From Cydia pomonella (Eukaryota; Arthropoda; Insecta; Lepidoptera; Tortricidae), in contig NC_084719.1 of the NCBI RefSeq assembly GCF_033807575.1, positions 496,001 through 560,000 on the forward strand: DNA of 64,000 nucleotides, read 5' to 3'. Below, piece by piece: positions 30,073 to 43,306 of this stretch (positions are counted from its first letter, which is position 1; each line of letters starts with the position of its first letter). The translations under genes were made by a program, and so were the position numbers. A model generated the notes under the pieces. That model saw only the letters and a list, made by a program, of their open reading frames with translations. It was not told the origin of the DNA and made no database searches.

Positions 30073-30210
30073 GGCCACACTGATGCGTTGCGTTGCGTCG
30101 CGTGTTTACGTCGCGTCGCGTGTTTTCGTCGCGTCGCGTGTTTTCGTCGCGTCGCGTGTTTTCGTCGCGTCACGTGTTTTCGTCGCGCAACGCAACCCAC
30201 CAGTGTGGCC
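30073..30210. mobile_element. MITE with internal 18-bp minisatellite
   Basis: The ends GGCCACACTGATGCGTTGCG and (right, reverse complement) GGCCACACTGGTGGGTTGCG form inverted arms of about 27 bases. Between them lie about 5 tandem copies of GTGTTTTCGTCGCGTCGC (30109-30185). The CpG-rich repeat makes all six frames open and creates spurious 6-residue repeat proteins. Confidence 0.85.
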
Positions 30211-30507
30211 TGGCCCTTCGGGTACAGCAATCCAATCGAATAAGGATTCGAATAGATATATTTATTATTAAGTTACGGCAGCTGTATTGTTATGCAAAAT
30301 AACGCTACGACTTTTTAAAAACCCCGTTTTCTAGACCTACTGTACCTTTACATTCAGTGCCAGCGTGAACTACTCGCTACAAGCGTTTGTAGCCATTAAC
30401 ATGGGTATAACCGTATGTAGTGAAAACTAACTACGAATAGAGAACCAGCCTAGCGGGTCGCTGGGGGTGAATTTTAAGATATCAAAAACTTATTGTATTT
30501 TTATAAT

Positions 30508-30911
30508 TATTTAAAAAACCGACCAAGTGTGAATCGGATTAGCAAACGAAAGCAAACGGCAAAAAAATCACGTTTGTTTTATTGGAGCCCCACTTAAATG
30601 TTTATTTTATTGTATGTAAGTAAATATTCTTTTTTGTGCACCATACAGTTAAAAATAGACAGGAAATGAAAAAAACACGTAAAAGTTAGGTAACAACAGG
30701 CGGTCTTATCGCTAAGAAACGATTTCTTCCAGACAACCTTTGGGTTGTTTGGGTTGTTTTTAGTATTTGATGTTAGAAATACATCATCTGTGAAAATTTT
30801 AACCGTCTAGGTATTACGGTGCATGAGATACAGCCTGATGACAGACAGACGGATAGTGGAGTCTTAGTAATAGCGTACAGTTCTTACTCTTTGGGGACGG
30901 AACCCTAAAAA
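30508..30911 (+). repeat. 404-bp dispersed repeat (AAAACCGACCAAGTG family)
   Basis: Begins 'AAAAAACCGACCAAGTGTGA', includes 'GCATGAGATACAGCCTGATG' and ACAGACAGACGGATAG, and ends 'GGGGACGGAACCCTAAAAA'. Its right half is present in reverse at 12936-13085. I recognise the ends as a very common lepidopteran repeat. No coding potential. Confidence 0.65.
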
Positions 30912-31162
30912 TACCCTTAAATATGTTGGTTTGTTGCAGTCATTTTATTACTTTTGGCCAGAAATGTATGCTTTCTTGGACCAAAATTTTCGCAATGCTG
31001 TCGGTTTAGGTACAATCTGTCCGCTAACGTCAGCTCGCTTTGATTATATCACACGTAAAATAAGGAAACGTGCCTTAAATGGATAAAGGCAATCACAAAA
31101 TTGGGCGCAATGGCCCTTAACTTCAGGAGAAACTAATTGCTCTGTAGAAACCAAAAAGTCGC
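30912..31162. other. No supported feature
   Basis: No frame or repeat is recognised. Confidence 0.35.
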
Positions 31163-31499
31163 TTTATTTTTTTTTATACTACGTCAGTGGCAAATAAGCT
31201 TACTGCCTGCCTGGTGGTAAGCAGTCTCCGTAGTCTATGAATGCCTGCAACTCCTTAGGTGTAACATGCTTGTTGCCGACCTTAACACTCCGCACCCTCG
31301 TTGAGCTCTCTGGCAACCTTACTGACCGGCAGGAACATAACACTAGTGTTATTTGACTGCGGTTTTCTGTAAGGTGGAGGTACTTCCCCAGTTGGGCTCT
31401 GCTCTAGATCTGGAATGGCATCCGCTGTGCTGTGTCCTACCACACAAAACGAGATGACATTCACAATGCCCATACCTCTCCTTTGGACTTAGTTTAAGG
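31163..31499 (-). repeat. Family X, complete member across the left edge of block copy 2
   Basis: Oligo-T (31163-31176), diverged core ('CAAATAAGCTTACTGCCTGC'), linker 'CGTTGAGCTCTCTGGCAACC' and the 5' half. Bases 31320-31499 equal 1-180. The left edge of the homology visible in the window falls inside this element only because the window starts there. Confidence 0.8.
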
Positions 31500-32178
31500 T
31501 TTCCAGCAGCGGCCGCGGGACGCGCCCCACAAACGAGCAGAAGTGCACGTAATGCCGCGATCGCAGCTGGAATACTTTCAGCTAGTAACGGACCTTCTCC
31601 TCCAAGGAACATATGATATTTCTGACTTCGGAACCTTGGCAACCTCGACATTTGTGACTGAAAGCGGACTTTATGACACTTCTGGGATTGTTTCCTATCT
31701 CTTAACAATATAATTATTCAGGGCCTTTGAACTATTTCATATAGCCTTTTATAGAATGCGGATACGATAACGTTAATCGTATTAATTAAAACAAGGTCAT
31801 TCAATTCAATTCGATTCAAAATATTTATATATAAAGTTACAATGTCATTCCTTATTTTACCACAAGGCGTAAGAGAAACAGTTTATTTTGCTAGAAGCAA
31901 AAAAAACAGTATGGGGATTCCCTACAAGTGTCCTCTTGCCCCGGTGTTTCTTTGGTTGGTATGGTATGTTCCGTATTGTATGGTTGGTATGGTATGGTTA
32001 TTAATATTTTAATTTTTGATTGATAATTTTAATTTAATTTATTTGATAATTTTAATGTAATTTAATTGATAATTTTGATTTAATATAATGAATAATGTTA
32101 ATTTAATTTATCCGTATTTTTAATTTAATTTAATTCATATTTTTATTTTATTTTTTGTAATTTATATGTAAATATTTT

Positions 32179-32261
32179 GATTATTTGTTGTATTACCTAT
32201 GGATATTGTCCGAAATAAATGCTTTTTATTTTTATTTATTTATTTATTTATTTATTTATTA
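32179..32261 (+). repeat. LINE 3' tail with (TTTA)n, copy 2
   Basis: Counterpart of 860-942, without visible difference. Confidence 0.5.
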
Positions 32262-33605
32262 AGGTAATAGTTTTATTCTGAGACTAGGTATGTACCTACT
32301 GTTAGTCAAGTTTGAATTGATAATGAATAATTTACTTAGCCCAAAGAATCTTTTACCTTACATTATAAGGGTGTTCTACGTTGGAGACATTTTCGCCTCT
32401 TAAAGAGTATGGGTATATAGTCCTTATAAGATATACTTTTAACTATTGAAATGAATTCCTATATTCTGGAATTATATTCAAGATTTTTTTTTATACAACC
32501 GCCACACTGTACAATATATGAACGGGTCTCCCTGTATCAAAATTTCCTTAAGCACTGACTATATTGCTTTTGTACGAACTTCTTGAAACACGTAATATAA
32601 TATCGACTAAGAACACTCAAGATATGAAAGCCTCCAGATCTAAAAGCATTTCAAGCTTTACAACGAGATACATACATCGTTGAGTCGGAAATCGAATCTC
32701 GAGATCATATATCATAATATGCGATATGAGATCATGCTCTTAACTGTAATTTATACGACTTCTATATCCAAGACGAGCCAAGCGAAGCATTAGGCCCTAC
32801 CTACCTTTACTCGAAGCGCTTGCGCGCTTTACTTAAACCCTCATAGCTTGGGTTTGGATTATGCCAGATAAACAAAATTCTCGGGATATGATGTCAATAG
32901 TGGACCTATTAAACATAAAAAGTTTCAATTGCATAGCCTTTATACTTAAGATTTTATTGATATATTTAAAAAACCCGATCTCGTTACTAACTCACTCACT
33001 CATTCACTGATGATCATCAAAACTCTTAGGGTAGTTCCTGAAGTCTTAGAAATTTGGTATATAAAATAGTATTAGTACACAATCAACAAAAATAATCTAA
33101 AACCTGGAACTTTTACCCCCAACCCCTTAAACTAGGGGATGAAAATTTGTATGAGGTTTCCGCAAATTTTGATGCTAGAGGTCTGTAAATTGATAATATG
33201 GACTCCTTGATAATAAAATACGTGTTTCAGGATTTTTAGTAAATCAACCCCCACCCTTTAAATTAGGGAATGGAAGATTGTCATAAGCAACTTACAAAAA
33301 GCTATGCTAATAACAACATAAATAGTGACACAGAGCCAATTATAGGATCTCACATATAGCAACATTTTAATATTTAACATTAAGTTAAATAACACGCACT
33401 ATTTAACATAGGCACATGCAATAATATGTTAACAACGTTATGTATAGGGACGTTCACTGTATAGACAGAAGTTGCCATGACGTAAAATGTTGCCATGACG
33501 AAACCATAAGGTTCGTTCTGTTAAAAAGTTATCAGATCCCATGTAGAGCCAAGCTCACAAACCTTCACGTTAGTCAAAATATGTGGGTTGACATCGGTGG
33601 GTTGG

Positions 33606-33645
33606 TAGTTCTTGTAGTAACGAATCGTCGTTACTACAAGAACTA
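33606..33645. repeat. Perfect 18-bp hairpin, copy 2
   Basis: Identical to 2288-2327. Confidence 0.85.
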
Positions 33646-33930
33646 TTGTATAAGAGAAAAGTAATGAACTTATATTTGCAGGATTTTGTATCGTATAGTA
33701 AGGAGAACTGAAGTCACGGGTGATTCTGAATTATGTACAAACGCAGATCAAACGTGACCTCCTAAAACGCGACCACTTTAGATTAGAAATCACCGGTGAA
33801 GGTGAGAAAGGTTATTGAGTGGCAACCGTGTCAGGCAACAGGGTCAGCTACTAACAGATAATGTCCTTCGTAACGGGCTTTTTCAATTTTAACCAATAAG
33901 ATAAACTAGGGTAAAGTGCCATCCTGGACC

Positions 33931-34371
33931 CTAGCTGGCCCAAACACCCCCAGGACACTGACAGCGTCTCCCCGTTGAATTTTCAAGGAGATCTGTTGTT
34001 GGATCAGGTATGATAAGGAGCAACGGAACCCCTGTCTCTAATAAGTCGCCGACATAAATTTTTAGCCTCCGCACCCCAAGATCCTGCAGTCTCCACCGCA
34101 ACTGGTATGAAATCGTACGTTGGTTCCAAGGCAGAGCACTTCGTATGCGTTTAGCCGCATAATCTGCAGCAGCAGCACTGATGGTGCTACTCAGATGGGA
34201 CGGGGCAAAGATGCTAATACACATTGCATGTTGCGTCCCATAAGAGGCACTGACGCGACCCTTCTGCCAAGGAACCAAAGTAAGACCATCTGGTCTTTTA
34301 ACATCCAAAAGCCACAGTCCCGAATACATTGGTTGAGACGATAGTTCGTCTCTATATCGCGTGGTTACCAA
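33931..34371 (-). pseudogene. LINE-related C-terminal fragment (VETLGPWG family), copy 2
   Basis: Same 146-codon frame and protein as 2613-3053, with the same internal frame change. Agreement between copies shows that this decay is real and not a sequencing error. Confidence 0.45.
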
Positions 34372-35069
34372 AAACGTCTAACGCACCTCTGACAAGTAAG
34401 AGCGTCCTCCTAAACCACTTCAAACCAGCAGTAGCATTTTTTCCAGAGTAATTTACTTGACATCCAATGAAACTGCCATAGTCTTTTTCAAAATACTTGC
34501 AATTCTCCTGTGGAATATCTTTGTCCATTTTAATGTTTCTGAGAAAACTTTTAAAGTTGATACAATATTTTCTTAAAGCCAGCCTTTGAACTTTTCAAAC
34601 ATGCCACTGTTTGTGAAATGTCTCAAACAATAATGCTTGTCTTCTACGAATTGTCTTGGATTATCTACAAGCCCTAGACAATTGGGATGATTTCTTCTCA
34701 TTTGATAAATTGTACCTATTGAATTTCTTGCTTCACTACGCTTCATTGATGACAGTGAGTGCCTTGTTTCAATAACTAATGGGCAACGTAAGTTACGCGA
34801 ATAGTTGAAGATTCTAAAATAAGAGATTCAATAAAACATACTATTAAAAACTAAACCTGGATAAAACGTCAAATTTGGTATGTCTTAAAATTATTATTTT
34901 GATATTCCCAATTCAATTCAAATATACTTTATTCATGTAGGCCTAGCAACAAGCACTTATGAATAGTAAGACAGTATTACATATAATTATCTTAAGCTAA
35001 TTATCAGAGCAATTTATTGATGTTGTAAATATTACTCCATATATAATACTAATGAATATAATTCATAGA

Positions 35070-35193
35070 TCAATTTTTTTTTTATACCATGACGGTGGCA
35101 AACAAGCATACGGTCCGCCTGATGGTAAGCAGTTACCGCAGCCTATGGACGCCTGCAACTCCAGAGTTGTTACATGCGCGTTGCCGACCCTTT
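35070..35193 (-). repeat. Family X 3' core, copy 2
   Basis: Counterpart of 3754-3876. Confidence 0.7.
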
Positions 35194-35358
35194 AAATTTA
35201 ATACTAAAAATTTCACAAAATATAACCATACAAAAAAAAATGTATAAAAAATACTAGTCTAGATTGTTTCTAGAATAAATTCTAAATGTCAAACAATATA
35301 ATAAAAACAACAACAACGATGTGGCAATGTAGTCAGCAGTATCGGTGTAGGTACCGCC

Positions 35359-35665
35359 CGGATTCAAAATACAGCAATGTTACTGCTACATGAATGCAGT
35401 GAATATGGCCGTACATTTACTGCTAAAATCGGTTATGTCAGCCACCTGAGAGCTCACAAACGTACAAACAAGTGTTAAACAGTCGCCGTGAACGAAATCG
35501 GCTAGGACAAATTATGATGATGAATGCGGCGCGACATTGCTACGACCGCATTATTGCCATAAATCCGGGCTGCAACATGACACGTGGCATTTGCGGCAGT
35601 AATGCAGTCAGCAGTAATGTCGCGCCGCTTAACTGTAGCAGTAATATTGGTGTAGTTTGAATCCG
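35359..35665. mobile_element. Foldback element with zinc-finger-like scrap, copy 2
   Basis: Counterpart of 4042-4348 with both arm pairs and the GRTFTAKIGYVSHLRAHKR frame preserved. Confidence 0.6.
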
Positions 35666-35796
35666 AACGTTTCCTTAATTACAGCGTGTTTATTATCAAT
35701 GATATAGTAGAAACTTTGGATTCTTTGCAACGGTTCTGTTGCTGCAGTCGCCAGCCGACTATCACATGGGAATGTGAAAAAATAAATAATATTAAA

Positions 35797-35945
35797 GGAA
35801 ATTATTACACAAATTGACTAAAGTCCCACAGTAAACTCCCGTGCTCATCACACGAATAAATTTTTAATGCTCTTACCAAGATTTGTACCCGAGACCATCG
35901 GCTTCACAGGCAGGATCACTACCCACTAGGCCAGAACGGTCGTCG
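35797..35945 (-). repeat. SINE type 1, deleted, copy 2
   Basis: Counterpart of 4480-4628. Confidence 0.75.
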
Positions 35946-37164
35946 AAATATTATCCTTAATATTTAAGTATAGACTATACCTTACACACACATATACGTA
36001 TATAAATATAAATAGAATTACTTAATAACCTACACCACAACACGGCGTTTGTCGTGTTTCCATGACACCTCTAACGAAAGCACTTTTAGCATGAATTGTT
36101 CCAATATCTTCAGTTTCAATTTTCTGGCTCAGAGACTCCTTAGATGTTCCACTTGGCACAGTTCTTGTACCAAACATGTTTATACGAAATCAAACCTTAA
36201 CTTCAAGGACTAAGATTCACGTATTGGAGCAATATTTACGACGTCAAATTTAATGTGGATCCTTTTGTTGAATATGAGGAAACTGTTTATTGTTAATAGT
36301 TCATGAAACTGAAATGATATGGATTACAATGGTTTTAGTAAAAGGTTAGGAATGAGATGGGTAGGCATTCTCTAATGAATGGTTAAGTGAAAGCGTTTTA
36401 ATATGGGTAGCATAATGGACTACAAAACCATAAATATTTGGAAGGAGTGACACAATGAGGGCAGTTGTGTTAAATTTGAAAATAGTCCCACAAAATGTTT
36501 TTCGTTTATAGACAAAAAATAGTTGCTTCATGAAATACATAAGTATCTACGTGTTTTTTTTTTAATCTAGTAAGTACTTAATATTTGTGAAGAGTATAAT
36601 TTTTGAAGGGTTATAAAATATAAAAGTTGCGATGAAAACTTTGTACAATTTTAGACAGTGCTGGCGTTATTCATAACCATGTGTCAAAGCTACAAAAACC
36701 GTTGATATTCGTTGTCCCTATTCATCATTCTGACATTTCTGATTGTTAGAAAAAGACAAAATTTGACAGTCTTGTGAAATACTTAATCGATTTTTAAAAA
36801 AATTATCTGCAAATCACTTGCCATTTATACCAATAAATAAACTAAAATAGGTCACATTTATTAAAAAGCTACTCTGAAGCCGAATGCTAATAAGCGAGGA
36901 GAGTCTGATACAGAAAACAAAAAGAAACTTGTGATAATCTGCAAATTAATACATTTCTATGCGAATACATTCCGAACCATGAACAGCAGCCATCTTGACT
37001 TACCATAGAAATCTCGCGACCTTATGCGTCACCGATCCGAATAACTGTGCTATCTACTTGTATAAACAGAGCCTGCTTCTATACTAAAACGAATGGTACC
37101 GATACAAAAATTTACTTACTTAGATTCAGTGCCTACATAAATAATAATATATAATAAATCAATA

Positions 37165-37390
37165 TTATAGGGACGTTCTTACATAAATGACCTAAGTCCC
37201 ACGCTAAGCCAAGAAGGCTTGTGTTGTGGGACTTCAGACAACGATATATGTAATATACAAATACTTAAATACATAGAAAACATCCATGACTCAAGAAAAA
37301 TATCTGTGTTGATCAAACAAATAAATGCCCTTACCGGGATTCGAAGCCAGGACCATCGGCTTCATAGGCAGGGTAGGCCAGACCGGTCGC
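37165..37390 (-). repeat. SINE type 1, copy 2
   Basis: Counterpart of 5848-6073. The tail differs (ATAAATGACCTAAGTCCC here, ATAAATTGACTAAGTCCC in copy 1). This is one of the few differences that is not a plain homopolymer change. Confidence 0.8.
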
Positions 37391-37735
37391 ACATATGTTA
37401 CAGCAGGTCAAATGAATAATAAAAAATAAAAATAAGAACAGTGAAATTCCGAAGTCCCATACCTATACTGATGCTGATATGATTAAAGTAATTCTATGCA
37501 AAAAATTAGGACCTATTGGATTTAAATCATTTCTCGAAATAAACCAAAGTTAAAAGACAATAACAACAATTTCAAGCACTTTATAAGAATATATTAGGAA
37601 AATTCGTCACATATTCCAAGTTTATTCATTGAATAGCAGGAAAACAGGTTAAAATAAATTAAACTAAGAACTAAACTAAGTAATTAAACTAAAACTACCT
37701 AAAAAATATAGCCTACAAATAGAAAATTGGCCTCA

Positions 37736-38088
37736 GGGTCTGTGCCGTTCGGTAGGGTGCCCAGAAGGCTGGCGGCGTTGCCGCGCTGAACGGCAATGCC
37801 AATGCGTTGAGCGAGATATGCTCCAGCCTTCCGGTCACCCGTTGCGTATATTAGGCGCTTGGCCAACTCTTTATAAATGCTGTGCGCGCCTTGATCCCAC
37901 GGCCCAAGCGTCTCCACTCCAAACGGCTCAAACATACAGCCGGTGTCAATGGCTGCATATTTGCGCCGTTTGAAAACTCGGCCGCATTGGCAGCAGCGCC
38001 AGCCTCAGCAGAGGTCCCTGGAAGATGGGACGGTGCGAGGGTATCCACGCACGTGGCGTCCCATAAGAGGGGTCGACCTAGCCTTTAG
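37736..38088 (-). pseudogene. LINE-related C-terminal fragment (VETLGPWG family), copy 2
   Basis: Counterpart of 6419-6771 with the same frameshift between 'VDTLAPSHLP' and 'FEPFGVETLGPW'. The frame end differs because the A run at about 37700 is one base shorter. Confidence 0.6.
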
Positions 38089-38400
38089 GGAAATGAAATA
38101 AAACGAACTCTTTTAACAGGAACATCTACAAAATAATTTTTGACAGTCAGGAAAATTTAATAAGTCCAAAAAGGAGTAAAAATCTATGATAGCTGTGACA
38201 AGAACCGTTGCCAGAAGATGTACGAGGCATTCAAAACTGGATGCTATTTGAAAATCGGAAACTTCTAGCCCCGCTTTCCCCAATGCTAATAAATATACAT
38301 AATTACGTAAATTCATACACTTGACGTTATCCTTTATTCTTCATTGGTAAGGTGCAGTGAGTCCAGGTCCTTCTTCAAACGCATTCGCTGAGCACTACCT

Positions 38401-38566
38401 CAGCGGCTTACGTGAGCGAATAACTCGCGAATTGCGCGAGTGAGCGAATAATCAGCGTTTACAACGAGATCGCCCACGTAGGACACTTCCATAGGTATCA
38501 AAGGATTGAATTCACCCGCGCCGCGCCGCTTCGCGTTCGTGAGTTATTCGCTCACGTAAGCCGCTG
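38401..38566. mobile_element. GC-rich foldback MITE, copy 2
   Basis: Counterpart of 7084-7249. Just outside it the copies differ (GAGACACGGCC here, GAGAACGGCC in copy 1). Confidence 0.75.
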
Positions 38567-38836
38567 CGTAAGAGACACGGCCGTGCGTGCGATGGCGGTC
38601 ATTACAATACAATATTCTTTAATGCATACCTCACATAATTCACATAGTCACAATAAATCAACATTCATTCGTTCATTCATTGGTCATTGTTATTGAAGTG
38701 TTCTTTTAACAAAAAAAAAAGTGATCGATGAGTTCGATCAAAAATAACATTTTTAGAAGAAATTTTCATGATAATGGCTTTTATGCAAAAATTGTTACAC
38801 TTTTTGAATGTGCGTATGTTACCATTATGTTACCAT

Positions 38837-39111
38837 TTTGTACCTTTTGGCGTTGAAACTCTAGGTCCATGGGGTCCCAGCGCGCACAAGTTTTTTGGAG
38901 AAATCGCGAAACGTCTGGTTGACGTAACTGGTGACCGAAGAGCTGGCGGCTTCCTCGCACAACGTATCAGTATTGCGATACAACGAGGAAATGCCACCAG
39001 CATCCTTGGTACAATGCCTCAAGGGCCTATTTTAGATATAAGCTAGTTATAGTAATCATCTGTATATATCCATTATGTATATTGTTATTGTCAATAAATT
39101 GTATGATGTAC
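38837..39111 (+). pseudogene. LINE-related C-terminal end plus 3' UTR, copy 2
   Basis: Counterpart of 7521-7795 with identical protein 'FVPFGVETLGPWGPSAHKFF' through 'MPQGPILDIS'. Confidence 0.65.
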
Positions 39112-39276
39112 TAGAGAAAGGCCTCAAGATTGCTATTCATATTTTTTGGCAACGTATAATGATGTATTTAAATAAGCGTTACGATTATTCACAATCTCTG
39201 CTGGCTGAATTCTTTGCACCTAAACTTATCATATAGTAATAAAAACTATGGAAGGTGGAGGTCAGGAATGTAATCA

Positions 39277-39847
39277 CCATATACCAAAAAGTGTCACCTA
39301 AAAACCTTAAATAGGTGGTGCTACAATACTTAGAATACTTGAAAAAAAATAATCAAATCATAGACAGCGCACTTCACTCCGTCAATAATAGGTTCTTAGC
39401 TACTCTAGCGCTACTCTGGAGAGATTTGGAACTATTATTTATAGCTGACAGCTGGACACTTTTTGCATCAGTTCTGCCTATGGAGATTGCATTACTTACC
39501 TTTACCTTCCATAAATCAAACGCTATTCAATGCAAGTTAAGTCTGTTATCGAGTTTTGAGAAAAACGTATATAAATAAATAAATAAATAAATAAATATAA
39601 ATATAATAGTACATTATTACACAAATTGACTAAGTCCCACAGTAAGCTCAATAAGGCTTGTGTTGAGGGTACTTAGACAACGATATATATAATATATAAA
39701 TATTTATAAATACTTAAATACATAGAAAACACCCATGACTCAGGAACAAATATCCATGCTCATCATACGAATAAATGCCCTTACCAGGATTTGAACCCGG
39801 GACCATCGGCATCGTAGGCAGGGTCACTACGCCAGACCGGTCGTCAA
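39277..39847. repeat. Local duplication unit A, copy 2
   Basis: Counterpart of 7960-8527. It has one extra T (GACACTTTTTGC) and two extra bases at the AAAT array (GTATATAAATAA), so its overlying frame is longer (39315-39578). Contains a type 1 SINE at 39607-39847 on the minus strand. Confidence 0.9.
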
Positions 39848-39963
39848 TGTTTTAAATTATGAAAGGCTGGTTCCAAATACGTTAGTTTACTCACGAAGAT
39901 TTTATTACTAATCGTGTCTGAACACCAAAAATTTAGTCGAGTAAATTAGTTAGAGTAGCAGGT

Positions 39964-40538
39964 CCATATACCAAAAAGTGTCACCTAAAAACCTTAAATA
40001 GGTGGTGCTACAATACTTAGAATACTTGAAAAAAAATAATCAAATCATAGACAGCGCACTTCACTCCGTCAATAATAGGTTCTTAGCTACTCTAGCGCTA
40101 CTCTGGAGAGATTTGGAACTATTATTTATAGCTGACAGCTGGACACTTTTGCATCAGTTCTGCCTATGGAGATTGCATTACTTACCTTTACCTTCCATAA
40201 ATCAAACGCTATTCAATGCAAGTTAAGTCTGTTATCGAGTTTTGAGAAAAACGTATAAATAAATAAATAAATAAATAAATATAAATATAATAGTACATTA
40301 TTACACAAATTGACTAAGTCCCACAGTAAGCTCAATAAGGCTTGTGTTGAGGGTACTTAGACAACGATATATATAATATATAAATATTTATAAATACTTA
40401 AATACATAGAAAACACCCATGACTCAGGAACAAATATCCATGCTCATCACACGAATAAATGCCCTTACCAGGATTTGAACCCGGGACCATCAGATTCGTA
40501 GGCAGGGTCACTACCCACTAGGCCAAACTGGTCGTCAA
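39964..40538. repeat. Local duplication unit B, copy 2
   Basis: Counterpart of 8644-9218; contains a type 1 SINE at 40291-40538 on the minus strand. Confidence 0.9.
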
Positions 40539-41036
40539 ATACCAACGTATGAATACCAAAATCTTATAATATGAGCCGATGACTGTTGGACAAAGGCTGA
40601 AACTTCCAGCATTTTATAAACCTTCAACAAAGCTAAATCCATTTTCCCTCACCCTAACGATCAATCGATGAACATAGACTACTTCGCGTAGACTGCGCAT
40701 TATAAACACGCCAGCAAGGAAACAGAATCACTTTACACGTTTGACTTCTCCGCTCAGAAAGTTTTCTAATTTGTACGCTATCTTGAAAAAATTTAAAGCT
40801 GAACACCAATCAAAATATACCATAATTTCGTTTGTTAGAAAACTGTGGTCAAACCTGAAACAAATACAAGTTTGAGGTTATTTAATAAGCTATATTATTA
40901 AATTTCATTTCAGGATTTCATATAAATTGGAAAAGTTATTGAGAGAAGCCAAACATGTGAAGTGATTCTGTTTTATTGCTCGCGAGTGACGCGAGTAAAG
41001 TTGGTAATAAGATCGTCCTAAGTAAAATTTGAGTAG

Positions 41037-41190
41037 TGTTGTGTTCCTGTCGGTAAGGTTGCCAGAGTTCAAACGAGGATGCGGAGTTTTATGGTGGGCA
41101 ATTCGTATGTAAATCCTTTGGAATTACAGACGTACATAGGCTACGAGGACTGCTTACTATTAGGCGGACGTATGCTTGTTACACCGTCAG
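41037..41190 (+). repeat. Family X, diverged 3' end, copy 2
   Basis: Counterpart of 9717-9870. A 3' fragment of SINE type 2 follows at 41438-41525 (counterpart of 10118-10205). Confidence 0.65.
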
Positions 41191-41669
41191 CGTCAATGCC
41201 GCACACTAAAACCACAAGGCGCAGTCACCACCTGAGTGGAACTTTAATATTCACAGTCACCCCACATATTTGTTACACACTTTATCTGTTGTATTACAAC
41301 AGCTCAATATTCTTTGATAAATTAACAAAAATACTTATCCGCAAACGGCACTCCGTTAATTGCTTTTACATTCAACAGTTGATTATTAGATTTTGTTGAT
41401 ATGTATTTTTAATTTACATGTGTACTTCACTGCATTATGGTACATCTTCTTCGCGTTGTCCCGGCATTCTTGCCATGGCTCATTGGAGCCTGGGGTTGCC
41501 AAGCTGACAACTAATCCCATTTCGGTTGTAGACAACGAACACAAACAAAAGCAGTCGCGTATTTTTTACAATCTTATTTAAGCGTCAATATATGGTACAT
41601 AGGGAGGATTATGTTGTCCAAGGTTCGGTTGCATCAAACTGTCACCGATAAAACGTTCGCTAAAGGTAC

Positions 41670-42018
41670 TTTTTTTTTTTTACTACGTCGGTGGCAAACA
41701 AGCATACGGCCAAGCAGTCTCCGTAGCCTATGTACACCTGTAACTCCAGAGGAGTTACATGCGCGTTGCCGACCCTAACCCCACCCCCCCCTCGTTGAGC
41801 TCTGGCAACCTTACTCACCGGCAGGAACACAACACTATGAGTAGGGTCAAGTATTATTTGGCTGCGGTTTTCTGTAAGGTGGAGGTACTTCCCCAGTTGG
41901 GCTCTGCTCTAGATCTGGAATGACATCTGCTGTGCTGTGCCCTACCACACAAGGCGAGATGACATTCACATTGCCCATACCTCTCTTTCGGACGTAGTTT
42001 AAGGACATACCCGGGTCC
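41670..42018 (-). repeat. Family X, long member, copy 2
   Basis: Counterpart of 10350-10698, identical over the lines compared. Confidence 0.75.
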
Positions 42019-42282
42019 AAAAATATCCGCCGCAAATATCAAAATCGAAGTCACCATCCGAAAATCTGACATTTGCAGCAGCAATGCCGCACCGTAATAC
42101 TAAAGCAGCTGCTGGTGCAGTCTGAATACGAACGGCACCTTTGAAACCTTTGCTATTTTTTACGGTAAGTTTCATACCTACCGTTCTCTGATGACTGATG
42201 TTGATCATTCCATCAATGAGGGCTACAATTTTTGTGCTCCCCACTTCGTGTTACTAATGAGTACTTAGTATGGTCCAAAGTG

Positions 42283-42473
42283 CAGAACCCCTAGTGTAAA
42301 TTTATTCGATAGCGTGACGTGTAGCGTTTGCGTTAAGTCTCATTTTGTATGGGATTTAGAAACAGCGCCCCAAGCGGGACGTTTTGGAAACTCAAAATCC
42401 CATACAAAATGAGACTTAATGCAAACGCATACGTCACGTTTCGCTATCGAATAAATATACACTAGGGGTACAG
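42283..42473. mobile_element. MITE with ACCCCTAGTGTAAAT termini, copy 2
   Basis: Counterpart of 10963-11153. Confidence 0.85.
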
Positions 42474-42651
42474 TTTGTAGAAGTCATTGTTGTTATAGGC
42501 GCGACAAAGTTTTTAATTTCAAATCATATTTAATACATAACGCCATACCGTAAAAAAAATAATGTTTTAAAAAGTTGCTCCTTCAACTTGCTTAGTTTTG
42601 CACCTGTTTTTCTCAACTCCTCAGCTTTTAAAGTACTGACACTCGTAAAGC

Positions 42652-42857
42652 GAGTGTCGGGCAAACTACGGCCCGCGGGCCAGCTCCGGCCCGCGAAAGG
42701 CTTTTATCCGGCCCGCCGCTGGTCCTATGAAATAATTAGTATATGGCATGGGCCCACAATAATCGCAAATCGAAATACAGTTTTGCTCCAATTCTGGCTC
42801 TCCTCTTAAATTTCTTAAACTTTCTGGCCCCTCATGAAGAAAGTTTGCCCACCACTG
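42652..42857. mobile_element. hAT-type MITE, copy 2
   Basis: Counterpart of 11332-11537 with the same 8-base flanks. Confidence 0.8.
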
Positions 42858-42878
42858 CGTTAAGCCGTAACTCATATT

Positions 42879-43072
42879 AGAGGGTAAACTAGGCCTTGTT
42901 GGGATTAGTCCGGGTTCCTCACGATGTTTTCCTTCACCGAAAAGCAACTGGTAAATATCAAATGATTTTACGTACATAAGTTCCGAAAATCTCATTGGTA
43001 CGAGCCGGGGTTTGAACCCGCGACCTCCGGATTGCAAGTCGCACGCTCTTACCGCTAGGCCACCAGCGCTTC
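42879..43072 (-). repeat. SINE type 2 head and body, copy 2
   Basis: Counterpart of 11559-11752. Confidence 0.8.
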
Positions 43073-43306
43073 AGCGCTTTAGGCCGAAATATTACAAAAT
43101 AATTACTTATAACAAAATTGTAGTAAACGCGCGTAACCCACCCAGAAACAGTCAAGATTGACATTTCGGAGATCGCACGCTACACTAACGTCTCTGTGCC
43201 GAATTCAAACGCGGTACAGATGTAGTGAATAATCCTTCCTTTCCCATCGTATTTTCTCGGAATCGTTCGTATTTGTCATGTTACTTCAAACAACCCGGAC
43301 CCGGAC

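Noticed and set aside
30009..30302. Several arginine- or valine-rich repeat proteins around 30.1 kb
   Set aside because: All frames are products of the 18-bp CpG-rich minisatellite inside a MITE.
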